From Verrucomicrobiota bacterium (GTDB taxonomy: Bacteria > Verrucomicrobiota > Verrucomicrobiia > Opitutales > UBA2995): DNA of 5,971 nt. Below are positions 5,914 through 5,971 of the stretch, piece by piece. Positions within the stretch are counted from its first letter, which is position 1; each line of letters begins with the position of its first letter. The stretch is taken from assembly GCA_027297085.1 (NCBI GenBank), contig JAPUIL010000343.1, positions 1-5,971 of the forward strand, given 5' to 3'. The notes below the pieces were generated by a model. The model was not told the origin of the DNA, made no database searches, and worked only from the letters and a program-made list of their open reading frames with translations. Made by a program: the position numbers and the translations under genes.

Positions 5914-5964
5914 TATTTCACAGGGTAGAGCCGGAATGAGCTGCCAACTTTACCCTGTGAAATA
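5914..5964. repeat. Upstream inverted pair of the 13-bp nuclease-flanking repeat
   Basis: TATTTCACAGGGT (5914-5926) and ACCCTGTGAAATA (5952-5964) are exact reverse complements. Pairing continues inward through 5930/5948 with one G-T pair, giving a stem of about 17 bp and a 17-nt loop. The inner arm ends next to the GIY-YIG ribosome binding site (AGGA, minus 5910-5913), so the hairpin lies in the gene's leader and may affect its translation or mark a recombination site. The right copy shares TTTACCCTGTGAAATA (16 nt) with the copy inside the gene end and ACCCTGTGAAATAAT (15 nt) with the far-left copy. Confidence 0.82.
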
Positions 5965-5971
5965 ATTCAAT

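Noticed and set aside
5559..5964. CRISPR array
   Set aside because: The repeats are only 13 bp, alternate in orientation, and are spaced by 68, 261 and 25 nt with a gene between them.
5768..5965. 65-codon plus-strand frame opposite the GIY-YIG gene
   Set aside because: It lies antisense to a well-supported nuclease and ends within the repeat, with no ribosome binding site or domain pattern.

Overview
The window most likely comes from an uncultured or little-studied bacterium of the Fibrobacterota-Chlorobiota-Bacteroidota (FCB) superphylum, with a KSB1, Calditrichota or Ignavibacteria-like lineage favoured. The main reason is the 887-1891 protein. It ends in a type IX secretion (T9SS) type A sorting domain with the EQNFPNPFNP signature that is very common in those lineages. 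This placement is inferred from protein style, not from a marker gene.

Layout from left to right: (1) a small VOC/glyoxalase-fold protein on the minus strand (71-436). (2) A 450-bp gene-free stretch that holds the 3' half of a tRNA-Val(CAC) gene on the minus strand (709-750). The tRNA sequence stops inside the anticodon loop, as expected at an integrase attachment site. A sigma70-like promoter for the next gene follows. (3) A secreted LamG-domain protein with a T9SS tail (887-1891, plus strand). (4) A convergent minus-strand group: a lipoprotein amidase (3710-5299), a doubtful 64-codon lipoprotein-like reading frame (3508-3702), a 158-bp stretch that may be its decayed remainder, and a TPR/transmembrane/DUF2939-like protein (1946-3349). 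(5) A compact, AT-rich cassette at the right edge. It holds a 90-residue single-domain GIY-YIG nuclease (5631-5903) surrounded by four exact copies of a 13-bp sequence (ACCCTGTGAAATA), followed by a GC-rich degenerate-repeat tract and an intrinsic terminator.

The genes do not form one recognisable pathway. The LamG protein and the amidase carry export signals, and the TPR protein is probably membrane-anchored, so much of the window concerns the cell envelope. The amidase and the TPR gene share a strand but are separated by 360 bp, so a single operon is not assured.

The most unusual structure is the GIY-YIG cassette. Its four repeats form one inverted pair upstream of the gene, next to the ribosome binding site, and a second inverted pair downstream that includes the last codons of the gene. 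In the gene's own direction the two inner copies are direct repeats 274 bp apart that bracket the reading frame. This resembles a small nuclease-linked repeat element. The tRNA-Val fragment is an independent sign of past integration. No CRISPR array, rRNA, complete tRNA or insertion sequence was seen.
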